From assembly GCF_901000735.1 (NCBI RefSeq), contig NC_081542.1:20351093-20415092 (forward strand): a stretch of DNA of 64,000 nt, written 5' to 3'. The notes under the pieces were generated by a model. The model did not search any database and was not told the DNA's origin. It worked only from the letters and a program-made list of their open reading frames with translations. Position 1 is the first letter of the stretch. The number at the start of each line of letters is the position of its first letter. The position numbers were made by a program, and so were the translations under genes. Below, one piece after another: positions 11,270-22,745 of this stretch. This stretch comes from Corylus avellana (taxonomy: Eukaryota > Streptophyta > Magnoliopsida > Fagales > Betulaceae).

Positions 11270-13817
11270 TGTTAGAATAATGGAGAGATATAGAAGAGCG
11301 GAAGAATAATAGGGAGAGCGGAAGCACACAATGGACTAAATTGTAATGATATAGATTGATATGAAGGACTATAGAGACCTCTATTCATAGAGAGGCTATG
11401 AGTGATAAGCAAGTAACCTAATAGACTAAGGAAAGGTAAACCTAATAGACCTAGAATACATAAGGAAATAAATAACCCTCACATAATATTCTTAACATCC
11501 CCCCACAAACTCAAGGTATAAGCTTGAGTTTGGGTAAAAGAAAGGGGGAGAAAGAGTTGAATTCGCCGAAAAAGCTGCTTGTGCTGAAAGAGTTGCAGAA
11601 GTAACGCCATAAAAGTTGCTTGAGATCGGTGGATTCTGCCTGAATTGAGCTATGCATTTAAGTTGAAGCTCGGTTCACTTGGCGGTAATTTGACTTGAAA
11701 ACCATATACTAGTAATGAAATAGCTGGCCTCGTCGGTTGAGAGGAGAGAAAACTGTCTCGCCTGGTCAGCTGAGCTAAGTAGGCCGGGCCTCTCGCCTGG
11801 TCGGCTGAGCTAAATAGGGAGAAAAGGGCCAGTTGAAGAGGTTAATCATGCCTGAAACCCTTGGACCGTTGATAAGTCTGACCTAAAAATTCTGACAAGT
11901 AATGGATCAATTGCCTAGGAGAGGCTGCAGTGACCGATGATGGCTGCGGTTGAGAAGGCATAAGTGAGTTGGTTAAAAGGGGCTTCTTTGGCCCGAAAAC
12001 CCATGGACTGGAGGAAAGATTTGTCTGACCCAAGAGTGTCCACCGCAAGAAGATTGAACTGGGTTGAACTGTGCCAAAAAAGGCTGTGGAACAGAATTGA
12101 ACAATGCATGAACCGACTTGAACCGTATAAAACAAACGCCTTGAAGTGAAAAATCACATTTTGTGTCATATAAAGATGCCAAAAGCACAAACAGACCACA
12201 AATTTGAAATCATGACGAAAAATTGAGTAGGAAACACCTGGTCACCATTTTTTTTTTTTAGTGGTCAAAGTCAATGGTCAACGGTCAACACTAGAAGAGT
12301 CAAAGTCAAAAGTAAACAGTCAACAATCAACAAAGAAAAAGTCAACTTTGGCATGGTGCTAACATGGCACTAGGCTTACGTGGCACTGGATGACATGGCC
12401 TAGGGCTGACGTGGCGTGCTGAGAGATCTAACACATGGCAGAGGACTAGGGTTGACATGGCGAGCACTTTGAGGGACATGTGGCAGATGGAAAGATGGAG
12501 AGCATCTGGCGAGTGTGGTGCACTCCCTAGTGGCTGCCGCCGCATGAGACGCGTGCATCTCACACGCCAGGAAGGAGTTTGGCGAGTGGGCACGTGAGGC
12601 TCACGCGCAGAACTTTCAGCTGGAGCGTGGCAGCGCGTCGGGCATCCAATGGCGGCATGCTTGGTGGAGATTTGACCGCTGGCATCGAATATGTGAAACA
12701 GTGAGGAAATTGAGCTGATCCACCTAATATGGCGGCGTGTGGACTGAGAGTTAGCAACTTATGGCGGTGCGTGGGAGAGCGTTAGAGTGTCTTTGGCAGA
12801 GATCTCGAATGATTTAGACTCGTCTGGCCTTGATTTGTCGATTGGCGCTACTGTTGATGTGATCGGAGCTTTGTGGAGGCGCATAAGGGAACGCACAGAT
12901 TCTTAGGCGAGTCTTGCTAATGTGCCGAGGAACCCTTGGGACGCACGTGGAGGAATGTTACTAACGGAAAGAACCTTCTGGATGCGTGTGAGCGTGTGGA
13001 AGCTTGGATGCTTCAGATCTCTTTCGATTTGTACTTGGCGATGTCTGAACTGTCATCTGTGATAGAACCTTTTGGTGGCGCGTGAAAGCTTGGATGCTTC
13101 AGATCTTTTTGGATCTGTACTTGGGGGCGTCTGAACTGTCGACAGCGGCAGAACCTTCTGGTGGCGAGTGTGAGCATGTGGAAGCCTAGACGCTTTAGAT
13201 CTCTTTGGATCTGTACATGGCGGCATCTGATCTGTCGTCGGTGGAGGAGCGTGTAGCTCCTGCAAGGGCAGCGGTGGTGCGGGCAGAAACTGGCGGAGGT
13301 GCATGGCGGCAGATCTACCATAGAACTGTAGATCTGTGCCTTGAAGAAAGATGGTGAAAAATGGATGAAGGAGGCAGTGATGAAGGCTTGGAAGAGATTT
13401 TGAGCGGAAAACCGCTTGATGGCTACAGACTAACCGGCTCCGAATCTAGAGGCTGGCACTATTTTAAGACTATGGGCAGCAAAAATTTTGGCGGCACTTG
13501 ATGTAGGGCGATGAGATTGAAATTCGTCAAAGGGAAAACGCTAGAAAATACATTTATTGAAGGCCACAAAAAAAGTGGCTCTAATACCATGTTAGAATAA
13601 TAGAGAGATATAGAAGAGCGGAAGAATAATAGGGAGAGCGGAAGCACAGAATGGACTACATTATATTGATATAGATTGATATGAAGGACTACAAAGACTT
13701 CTATTTATAGAGAGGCTATGAGTGATAAGCAAATAATCTAATAGAGTAAGGAAAGGTAAACCTAGTAGACTTATAATACATAAAGAAATAAATAACCCTA
13801 ACATAATATTCTTAACA
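11270..13817 (-). mobile_element. Small non-autonomous LTR retroelement
   Basis: Two LTRs of 228 bp each (11270-11497 and 13590-13817), beginning TGTTAGAATAAT and ending TTCTTAACA, enclose about 2.1 kb without a recognisable gag or pol frame. On the minus strand a primer-binding site TGGTATTAGAGCCAC follows the LTR (13575-13589). A purine tract GTTTGTGGGGGGA precedes the other LTR (11498-11510). A TATAT duplication flanks it, but the target is a TA repeat, so this is weak. The interior holds a GTCAA-rich cluster (12260-12345), a zone rich in GACATGGC/CGTGGC motifs, and a tandem repeat near 13.0-13.2 kb. It sits in an intron of the ankyrin/PGG gene. Confidence 0.85.
12961..13240. repeat. Tandem repeat, about 86-95 bp x 3, inside the non-autonomous LTR element
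   Basis: Three copies of a unit containing GAACCTTCTGG, AAGCTTGGATGCTTCAGATC and GGATCTGTAC(A/T)TGG start near 12971, 13062 and 13151. Spacing between copies varies and each has point changes. No coding role is apparent. Confidence 0.8.
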
Positions 13818-13915
13818 TATATATTGCAAAAAACTGCATTGTGAATGTTCTCTTAAGCACCTTCTGCATATATATATCTGCACCTCTTCTGATTCATCTT
13901 AGGCGAAAATTCCAG

Positions 13916-16417
13916 GGGACAAACCATTAGATGACTACCTTCCCCTCCTTCGCGCGGCCTTAAAAGATGATTGGCCAGCTGCTAAGGCTTTTTATGATAA
14001 TGACAACAAGTGTGTTCGAGCTTACGTAACGAAAAACAAAGCGACAGCACTTCACATTGCAGTGAGTGCACATCACACCGATTTTATAAAGAAATGGTTG
14101 CCATTGATGGAGCAGGAGGACTTGGCCGGTATTGCAAACCAATTCTGGATTTACGGCCCTTCACTTTGCTGCCCAAGCAGGAAACGTCAGCATTGCTGAG
14201 CAGCTGGTGAAAAATAACAATGCGCTGCCATCGTTCCCTAATAGCGAGGGAGACACACCACTCATTGTTGCAGCTTATGTAGGACATACAAACATGGTCT
14301 CCTATCTATTCTCTCTAAGTAGTCCTACTCTTGAAAGGTTGGGTGATGAAAAACGCATTGAGCTCCTTAAGCATACTATCCGCAATGATATGTATGGTAA
14401 GCCCTACAACTGACTATAACTTTGTTTGATACATTTGATGCAGTTACATAAGTTGGATGGAGTTACCACTTTTATTGCAATATTAGCGACCATATATTAT
14501 AAACATTTCTTAACCCACAATTATCAAATTAATGTGTCATTTTTATGGACAGATATAGCATTGAAAATTCTGAAAACAGATACCAACATAGCAAATGCCG
14601 ACACTGAATGCCGGTGGGAAGCATTGGAAATGTTGGCCAAGAAACCTGCATTCTCAATTGGCAGCGAAAGTCGGCTATCATTCTGGAAAAGTCTCTTAAA
14701 CTCCTGTTAGTTTGCCTCCAACCCAAACTTCTTTAATTTATATATATATATATATATAGTTCTTTTATTACATTAATCACAACTTGATGACAATTTTACT
14801 CATATTAGCTTGGCATGGGAAAATGCTCTTATTCGACTTCATCAAATCTTTAGATGATATCTACCTCTAAACTATGGAAGAATGTATGAGATCATAGGTT
14901 AATTTCTATTCTATATGTTTCATCAATCTATCGCAATACTTGTAACCGTTGCTTTTACACACACGCAAGAAATAGGGAGTACTGTTTTCTTTTTTTGGCA
15001 AAAGCTAGCATTTTCTTTCTCCTTAAATTCAAAAGATAGAAGAGATTTAAAGTGCTTGGGTTATGAAAAGACAAAATTTGTCTTAAGATGTCAATAATTA
15101 GGACAGAAAGTAGCCGCATCTAATGCTTCAGTTATCTTTGCATTTTTATTTTATAAAGCTTTCAATATAATTTCTTTTTCTGGATATTGGTAAAATAATT
15201 GTACAGATTTAATATTTCTTTATTACCAAACCATTCTGATTTCTGAATATATAGATTCTTTTCTCAACCTCTATGGGTTCAAAGGGATCTGTCACAAAGC
15301 TTTGACGAAGACATTAGCTCATCAATTAGTTGAAATTTTTTTGAAAAGGGATGGAATCAAAGACGACCTGAGCTCACCAGAATTGGTTGACAAGTATATG
15401 GCTTTAATTTTTGAAGCTGTAAAAGTTGGAAATGTTGGATTTCTAATTGTACTTTCACGCTCTTATCCTTCCCTTATCTGGCAACAAGACAAAAATAACA
15501 TGAGTATATTTCACACTGCTATTTTACATCGGCAAGAGAGTGTATTCAATCTAATATATGAACTAGGTGCTGGCATGCATAGCCTTGCATCCTATGATAC
15601 CGAAGATAACAAAGAGAACATGTTGCATTTAGCTGGCAAATTAGCTCCTGCAGATCGACTAAATATCGTATCAGGAGCAGCCCTTCAAATGCAACGGGAG
15701 TTGTTGTGGTTTAAGGTGAGTAATAATTTTTTTTTTTCTTCCAGTTGCATACATAATGGTTCATCTGTTACCTATTAATTTATATCTCGTCAACTGTAGG
15801 AGATCGAAAAGATTGTCCCTCAGAAATACTTGAAGAGTAAGAATAGGGATAACAAAACACCTAAGGAGATATTTGTAGAGACACATAAAGATTTGAAGAA
15901 AGATGGTGAAAAATGGATGAAGGACACAGCAAACTATTGCATGCTTGTGGCGACATTAATTGCCACTGTGATTTTTGCTGCAGCCTTCACTGTACCAGGT
16001 GGCAGCAATCAAGTAACAGGGATTCCTCTTCTTTTTGGGAAGAAAGGGTTGATGGTATTCTTCATATCAGATGCAATAGCACTATGTTCCTCTTCGACTT
16101 CAATAGTAATTTTTTTGTCAATTCTCACGTCCTGTTACACAGAAGATGATTTCTTAAAGTCATTACCTTCAAAGTTGCTATTTGGACTTGCCACCCTCTT
16201 CATCTCCATGGCTTTCATGATGGTAGCCTTCATCGCAACTTTCTTTTTGGTGTGTACAAGAAGAGGATGGGCATGGACCGCAGGTGTTGTAATCACTTCC
16301 GCTAGTATCCCAATTCTTTCGTTTGGCTGGCTACATTGTAAAATTTGGGTTGATACATTCCGCTCAACATACAAGTCTAGATTTCTTTTTCGGCCACATA
16401 AACATAGACTTTTCTAG
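13916..16417 (+). CDS. Ankyrin-repeat/PGG-domain membrane protein, 3' exons (frameshifted)
   Basis: Four exons are inferred from GT/AG sites and frame: 13916-14396, 14553-14705, 15255-15715 and 15800-16417. They encode ankyrin repeats (ATALHIAV, SGFTALHFAAQAGNV, GDTPLIVAAYVGHTNMV), a linker, further repeats (SIFHTAILHR, ENMLHLAGKLAP) and a C-terminal PGG domain. The PGG domain has the motif FTVPGG and about four hydrophobic membrane segments (nt 15936-16005, 16048-16128, 16171-16254, 16269-16335). This layout is that of the plant ITN1/ACD6-like family, whose members act at membranes in stress and defence signalling. Four extra bases (GGTA, 14128-14131) shift the frame between two ankyrin motifs, so the gene is broken unless this is an assembly error. 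The 5' exons are missing here; matching ones lie at 36554-37768. Confidence 0.85.
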
Positions 16418-17248
16418 CGGAAGATGCCGGTTGGAGAATTGATTATCTCAAAATACGAAATGGAAGGCAAACAAAAAGGAACAAAAGTTGTCGGAGGTTC
16501 ACAAGATATTTAACAAGGCCAATGAATATAGAGATAGTATCTCATCTCTAAGTAGTTGTTGGTATGTGTTTAATTCCGTTAGACGCCTTTACAAGTTTTC
16601 AGACTTGGTTGGAATACTAAAGTCCAACTCCATTTCCATGGTTTTTGTGAAATGCTGATCACTGTAATAAATCCTCAAGTCCAGAACTGCATTGCACTCA
16701 GGTTGGATTGATTTGTTTTGAAGGTGTATCAATCCATTACACAGTGATTATCTTCTGTACGAAGGTATTTGTTTGTCTAATACTCATCTTTTCATGTCTT
16801 CTTCATTATGTCCGTTAGAATATATTCATAATATATTATTATTATATTTACCTTATTTGTTTGCTTTCCTTATATATGTTGATTTTATACTGTAGCATTG
16901 TCCACTATTAGTCTATATATGTTGATTTTCCTTGCTCAAGCACGGGCTTCAAACTCACATATTAAACAATTTGAGCTGAGTCAAGCCGAACCTCGGATCG
17001 ATACAACTAAAATTTTTAATTTCTTTCATAAAATTTATACTTTAAGCCAAAAAGCCAGTTGCTATATAGTGCAAGCTCAAACTCAGATATTACACAAGCC
17101 AAAAAGGCTCAGCTCGACACCTAACTTATGACGCTGGATTGGATTTGGAATTGAAGCAAATGCCTCTTTTTATAGAAAAGCAAGGTTGGGAGGTTCCGTG
17201 TTGTTAGCGATGTGGGACGGTTTGTTACTTGTAAATAACTTACTGTAG
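16418..17248. other. 3' flank of the ankyrin gene, no gene seen
   Basis: Probably the 3' untranslated region followed by AT-rich intergenic DNA. No protein or RNA gene is supported. Confidence 0.5.
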
Positions 17249-17345
17249 CAACTTAGAGAGTTGAATCTCACTGGAAATGATGTTGTTGGATGCATTCCTG
17301 ATCTTTCCTCGCTGAGGAACTTGGAGATTCTTGATCTTTCCTCTG
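17249..17345 (+). pseudogene. Leucine-rich-repeat gene scrap
   Basis: After an AG acceptor-like site at 17247-17248 one frame reads QLRELNLTGN, then GCIPDLSSLRNLEILDLS. These are two successive plant-type extracellular LRR units (LxxLxLxxNxLxGxIP). Nothing before or after continues the domain, so this is a remnant of about 32 codons of an LRR receptor-like protein. Confidence 0.6.
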
Positions 17346-17893
17346 TTCCATCCATCCTAGATGTTCCAATCTACAGCAAATCAAACAAAAGAATATGCGT
17401 TGAAGTAAGGTATATCTCAAAGGATATCTAGATATGAATCTGGTTCAAGAAGGAAAATGGGAAGTGTGCAGTATTTCCCTGTCGGTTTCCATGCCAATGG
17501 ATTGCAAGGTTCTCTAGCATGAGGCTGTTCTTCACCTCCAGGGGCGGAGGGAGGGGGGTTCGAGGGGGGTCAAATGCCCCCCTCACCTCCCAAAAAATCC
17601 CCTTCCTCAGCAAGAATTTTTCTCTATACTCTGGTTATGCCCAATCTGAACAACTCATTAGAGACACATTTTTCCAAGAGTACTTGATTTTCTTTTGATT
17701 TAAATCTATGACTGCAGGTTTGCAAGTCTACAACATTCAGAAGGTTGAAGAAGAGAGTGAAACGTTGAAAACGAGTCAGATGTGCGCTTTTTTATTTTTT
17801 TAATCAACGTTTTCTTTTTCCTTGCAAAACACATAGTTTAACTAAGTTGACTCACTTTTTTGTTTTTTTTCTTCAAAACGCTTCAGTTAACTA
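17346..17893. other. Intergenic DNA with a G-rich patch
   Basis: No gene seen. About 17540-17590 is strongly G-rich then C-rich (runs GGAGGGAGGGGGG and GCCCCCCTC) and could fold back on itself. The remainder is AT-rich. Confidence 0.5.
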
Positions 17894-17926
17894 AATTTAT
17901 TTATTTATTTTTTTTTGAGAATCAAT
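17894..17926 (-). other. A-rich 3' tail of the LINE
   Basis: On the minus strand, 13 bases beyond the RNase H stop, the DNA becomes AAAAAAAAATAAATAAATAA. This is the expected A-rich terminus of a LINE. Confidence 0.65.
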
Positions 17927-17938
17927 TAACTTCATTGA

Positions 17939-18691
17939 TTATTGATAAACTTTCTCATAATGAACCTGAGCTTCGATACATGAAGGGTAGTCGTCTACCC
18001 AGATATGCTTCCCCTGTATGGATAGTGCTAATTTAGCAAGGCTATGCGCTACTGTATTAACTTCACGGCATACATGGGCCACCCTCCATTCCGCTACACT
18101 GTGTAGCTTGATCTTGGCATCTCGAATGACTGAGCCATAACTACCCCACCAGTCTTCAGTGGATTGCATTAGCTGTATGATCTCCAAGGCGTCCCCCTCC
18201 AGGATGACCTGCTGCAAACCCATTTCAACACACAGCTCCACAGCTTGCCTCATTGCCAAAGCTTCGGCTGATGAAGGATCCCGAACGTGGAGTCTTGTGT
18301 TGCAAACTGTTGTCAGTACTCTTTCTGCATGATCACGAGCCACTATTCCCATCCCCATTTTTCCTCCCGCGGCTTCTATAGAGGCATCCCAATTTAACTT
18401 TGTAAATCCGTCCGAAGGTGGCTGACACTGTAATGCTGGTCTTGTTGGAGAAGCTTCGCTATTTGCAGCTCCCAAACTTGTCTGCGCCTGCTCTTATTCG
18501 TATAGGTGAATTCGGGCCTTTTGGATAACTGCTGAAGGAGGTGTCATCTCCCCCCCATGAACCACCTGGTTTCGCCGAAACCAAATTTGACACGCCACGG
18601 CGACAAACAAAAGAATATCATCTTCCTCCAACTTTCCCAGCAAATGATCAAACAGCATTGCAAAATCCTCGTCATAACTCAAGCACTTCTG
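17939..18691 (-). pseudogene. LINE ORF2 C-terminal part with RNase H domain
   Basis: From 18691 downwards the minus strand encodes KCLSYDEDFAMLF, a linker (CQIWFRRNQVVHGG) and an RVT_3 RNase H domain. The RNase H acidic residues are visible in LNWDAS, SSAEALAMR and VILEGDALEI. The terminal REVNTVAHSLAKLA box is also present, and the frame ends at 17939. An in-frame TAA at 18491-18493 breaks it. It begins directly after the bases CAGAA beside a copia LTR. Its first codons continue the frame of the LINE interrupted at 6551 (...ECNRRLQ, then K), so these are very probably the two halves of one LINE. Confidence 0.92.
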
Positions 18692-19082
18692 TGAAGGATA
18701 AAATACTAGTTTACAAACTAGTTACCTTTCTATTTCTCTCTCTCTCTCTCACTCTCTCTCTCTCTTTTATTACTAAAGACAAATAACAAAATTAGACTAG
18801 AGAAGAGTGGAGGAAATCTTTTTCGTATTTCACTTGTATTGAAAATACATTTTACGAAGCCTATAAATAGAGGCATTCAAAGATTAACTTACAAGGCTTT
18901 TACTTCTCCTTATTTTTTGTAATAAATAACAAAAACTCATCTCTAAGTTAAGACTTCAGTTGAGAATTAAATAAACACATGAGTTTAGAAAAATTAAAGT
19001 CCCTTATTAATTAAAAGAACTTAATAACTTCTACCATTTAGAAAAAACCTCTCTTGCGTTTTGATTTGTTTAGTTTCCAACA
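18692..19082 (-). repeat. Copia 3' LTR
   Basis: The 391-bp LTR in reverse orientation is about 98% identical by eye to 6552-6944. The outer side is TTCTG (18687-18691), the reverse complement of the CAGAA before 6552. On the inner side is the polypurine tract GATTTGAGGGGGCA (19083-19096). Confidence 0.93.
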
Positions 19083-19094
19083 TGCCCCCTCAAA

Positions 19095-22000
19095 TCAAAA
19101 CCTCCTCATGCCAAGCATGTCTCTTAGCCTCATGAAAATTGCACCTGATAATGGCTTAGTAAATATATCTGCTACTTGTTCAGTGGTGTGGCAATACTGG
19201 AGCTCTATTGTCTTCCGCTTGACATGGTCTCTAAGAAAGTGGAACCTAGTGTCAATGTGTTTACTCCTCCCATGTTGCACTGGATTCTTTGCTAACTTTG
19301 TAGCTGATTGGTTATCCACATAAATCACAGTCGGTTCTTCTTGTGGATGTTCCAGTTCCTTCAAGAGATTCCTTAGCCATATAGCTTCACAAACAGTAGA
19401 CGAAGCAGCCACATACTCCGCCTAACAGGTAGACAAGGCTACAATTCCTTGTTTCTTGGATGTCCAAGAAAATGTTGTAGAACTAAGATAAAAGACATAC
19501 CCAGTAGTACTTTTCCTCTCATCTTGGTCACATCCCCAATCACTATCTGAATAACCAACTAATTTCGCTTTATCTCCATAGGCATAGAATAAACCAAGAT
19601 TCAGAGTGCCTTTGATGTACTTTAGGATCCTTTTTGCAGCTAACCAATGAGTCTCCATTGGTGTCTCCATGTATCGACTCACAAGTCCAACTCCATAGAC
19701 AATATCTGGCCTTGTGATCGTCAAGTACCTCAAACTTCCAACCAAACTCTTGTAAAGAGTTGGTTCAATAACTCGACAATCTCCTTCTTTTGACAACTTT
19801 ATGCTTGTTTCAACTGGGGTATTCACAGAGTTGCAGTTACCCATCTTGAATTTCTCTAAAATCTCCCCCATGTACTTATTTTGGGATATGAAAATTTCAT
19901 CATGTTGTTGCTTCACTTCAATACCAAGGAAATAGGACATCAACCCGTTGTTTGTCATCTCAAACTCCTTAAACATTGATTGCTTGAATTCCTTGAACAT
20001 TTCACCATTATTTCCTGTATATAACAGATCATCAACATATAGGCAAATGATTAGAAATTCACCACGATGGTTTTTCTTCATATAAACAGCATGCTCATAT
20101 GGACATTTAGTGAAGCCGTTCTGATGAAGGTAATTATCAATGCGTGCATTCCAAGCTCTTGGTGCCTGCTTTAAGCCATATAACGCCTTCTTAAGACGGT
20201 ACACCTTGCTTTCTTCTCCTTCCATTATAAAGCCTTCCGGTTGTTGTACGTACACCTCTTCTTCAAGGATGCCAATGAGAAAGGCTGACTTGACATCAAG
20301 TTGGTATATCTTCCAATTGTGATGAGCGGCAAGTGCGATCAACAATCTCATTGTGTCAAGTCTCGCAACTGGTGCAAAGACCTCTTCATAGTTGATGCCA
20401 TACTTTTGTTTGTAGCCTTTAGCTACAAGTCTTGCCTTGTATCGAGAAACTTCACCTTCTGCAGTGCGTTTGATCTTGTACACCCACTTGACACCAATAG
20501 CCTTATGGTTTGATGGGAGTGTTGTCAACTCCCAAGTATCATTCTTTTGAATAGCATGTATCTCCTCCTCCATTGAGGATCTCCAACAATCTTCTTCAAC
20601 GGCTTCTTGAAAGGTAAGAGGCTCATGATCAGCATATAGGCAGAAAAGATTAGTCTCTCCATCTTCTGTTTGCTCATAGATTTCCCTGAGACTTCTCATC
20701 TTACTTTGATTTGTGGAGGATCTACTGCTGCTACCTCCCATAGAAGATGTAGAGTCCCTCTGTGCTGCGGACGGTGTGGTAGGCTGAGAAGATGGTGGGG
20801 TAATTGGTGGAGCTTCTGTTGAGAGCTCTTCAGGCTCCTCTAACACTTGTTGTTCTTTGGCCTTCTCTTCATCGCTCCAGCTCCGCACACTTTCTTAATC
20901 AAAGATAATGTCTCTACTAACCACTAATTTCTTTGTTAGTGGGTTGTAGAGCTTGTATGCTTTCGACTCTTCGCTATATCCGACAAAGATACATTTTTCA
21001 CCACGATCATCAAGCTTCTTCCTCTTGGATTCGGGAACTTGAGAATATGCAACACACCCAAAGATTCTTAGGTGTGCAACACTTGGCTTGTGGCCGCTCC
21101 ATGCCTCTTGAGGTGTCATATTCTTGACACTTTTGGTAGGACACCGGTTGAGTAGATAAGATGAGCACGCCACAGTTTCTGCCCAGAATTGTTTTGGCAG
21201 CCCTTTCTCCTTGAGCATAGTTCTGATCATATTAAGAATGGTACGGTTCTTTCTTTCGGCAATCCCGTTTTGCTGTGGTGTGTAAGCAGTAGTCAACTAA
21301 TGCTTTATGCTTTGTTCCCTGCAATACTTATCAAATTCTTTTGAGGTGTATTCTCCACCTCGGTCAGAACGAAGAGTTACAAGCTTATGGGCACTTTGAT
21401 TTTCAACAAGGGCTTTGAAGTTCTTGAATACAATAAAGGCAGCTGATTTTTGTTTAAGAAAATAAACCCAAAGTTTTTTGCTAAAGTCTTCGATGAAGGT
21501 AATAAAGTATCTATTATCTCCTAAGGACATGGACTCTATTGGTCCACATATATCGGTATGAACCAGTTGCAATGGTGATGTTGCTCTCCAAGATTTGCTG
21601 CTGGGAAAAGGAAGTCGTGCCTGCTTGCCAAGTATACATCCTTCACAAACGTTGCTCGGTGGCTTGATCACTGGTAACCCATACACCATGCCAAATGAAG
21701 ATAATAACTTTAGGCCGCTAAAATGTAGATGGCCAAAGCGAAGATGCCACTTCCATGACTCACTTTCCTTGAGTCCATAGAAGAACTTCTCAGACTTTGT
21801 GTTAAGATGTAGCGGGAACATGTGATTATTGGTCATTGGAACACGAGCCACAATTCCTACATGTGTATCTCTTAAAATAATAGAGTAGTTCTCCATATGT
21901 ATGGTGTACCCCTTCTCGAGCAGCTGCCCAATGCTAAGAATATTGCTTTTCATGTTAGGCACATAATAAACATCAGAAATGTACCCTTTCTTACCATCAT

Positions 22001-22745
22001 TTTGATAGATTTTTATCTTCCCTTTGCCTTCAACTAAGAGTTTGGTGGAGTCTGCCAAGTTCACTTTTCCATGAACTCCTTCTGTGAGTTCAACGAACAA
22101 ATCTTTCTTCCCACACATACGATTGCTTGCGCCAGCATCGATGTACCAAACCTCATCTTGTGAATCTGAAACATCATGAGTGAGAAGTAAAATAGAATCA
22201 CTACGAACCTCATGTGTTGCTTCTATGACATTTTCTTGTTCATCATCTTTGTCCCAACAATTCGAGGCATAGTGTCCAAACTTCTTGCAGTTGTAGCATT
22301 GGATATTCTTTGTGTTTCCACGTCCATATGTGGATCTTCCTCTTCCTCGATAGTCTCCTTGTCCTCGACCTCTGAAGCTTTGAGTCTACTGTTGACTTTG
22401 ATGTGGTTGTTGGAAAATACCACGCCCCCGACCTCAACCACGACCACGGTTGGAGTTGAATTTTCCTTGATCATTTAGGGTCAGTTTTGACTCTAGTGCT
22501 TGTTCTAATACACCAGAATTAGCATTCTTCTGTATCCTTTGCTCATGTACTTGCAATGAACCCAACAACTCCTCAATTGTTAGCTTCTCCAAGTCCTTAG
22601 ACTCTTCGATAGCTACAACTACATGTTCAAATTTAGAGGAAAGGGATCGAAGTACCTTTTTGACGACTCGGATGTCATGGACTTTCTTATTGTTTCTTTT
22701 CAAACCATTCACGATTACCAGCAATCGTGAGAAATAATCAGACAC
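19095..22745 (-). pseudogene. Copia gag (part), protease, integrase, RT and RNase H, broken
   Basis: Domains in order on the minus strand: end of gag with a zinc knuckle (22745-22180); protease with YIDAGAS near 22140, where the catalytic D-S-G reads D-A-G; integrase (WHLRFGHLH zinc region, LRSDRGGEY, TPQQNGIAERKNR, about 21750-21200); reverse transcriptase ([12 protein letters not shown], about 20050); RNase H ([22 protein letters not shown]). Three in-frame stops are visible, at 21297-21299, 20892-20894 and 19425-19427, plus a TGA in the RGRG region near 22437. The element is dead. Gag is cut at 22745 by the insertion of an LTR element. Confidence 0.93.

Noticed and set aside
12342..13321. 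ORFs in the small LTR element
   Set aside because: By-products of repeats with no recognisable protein.
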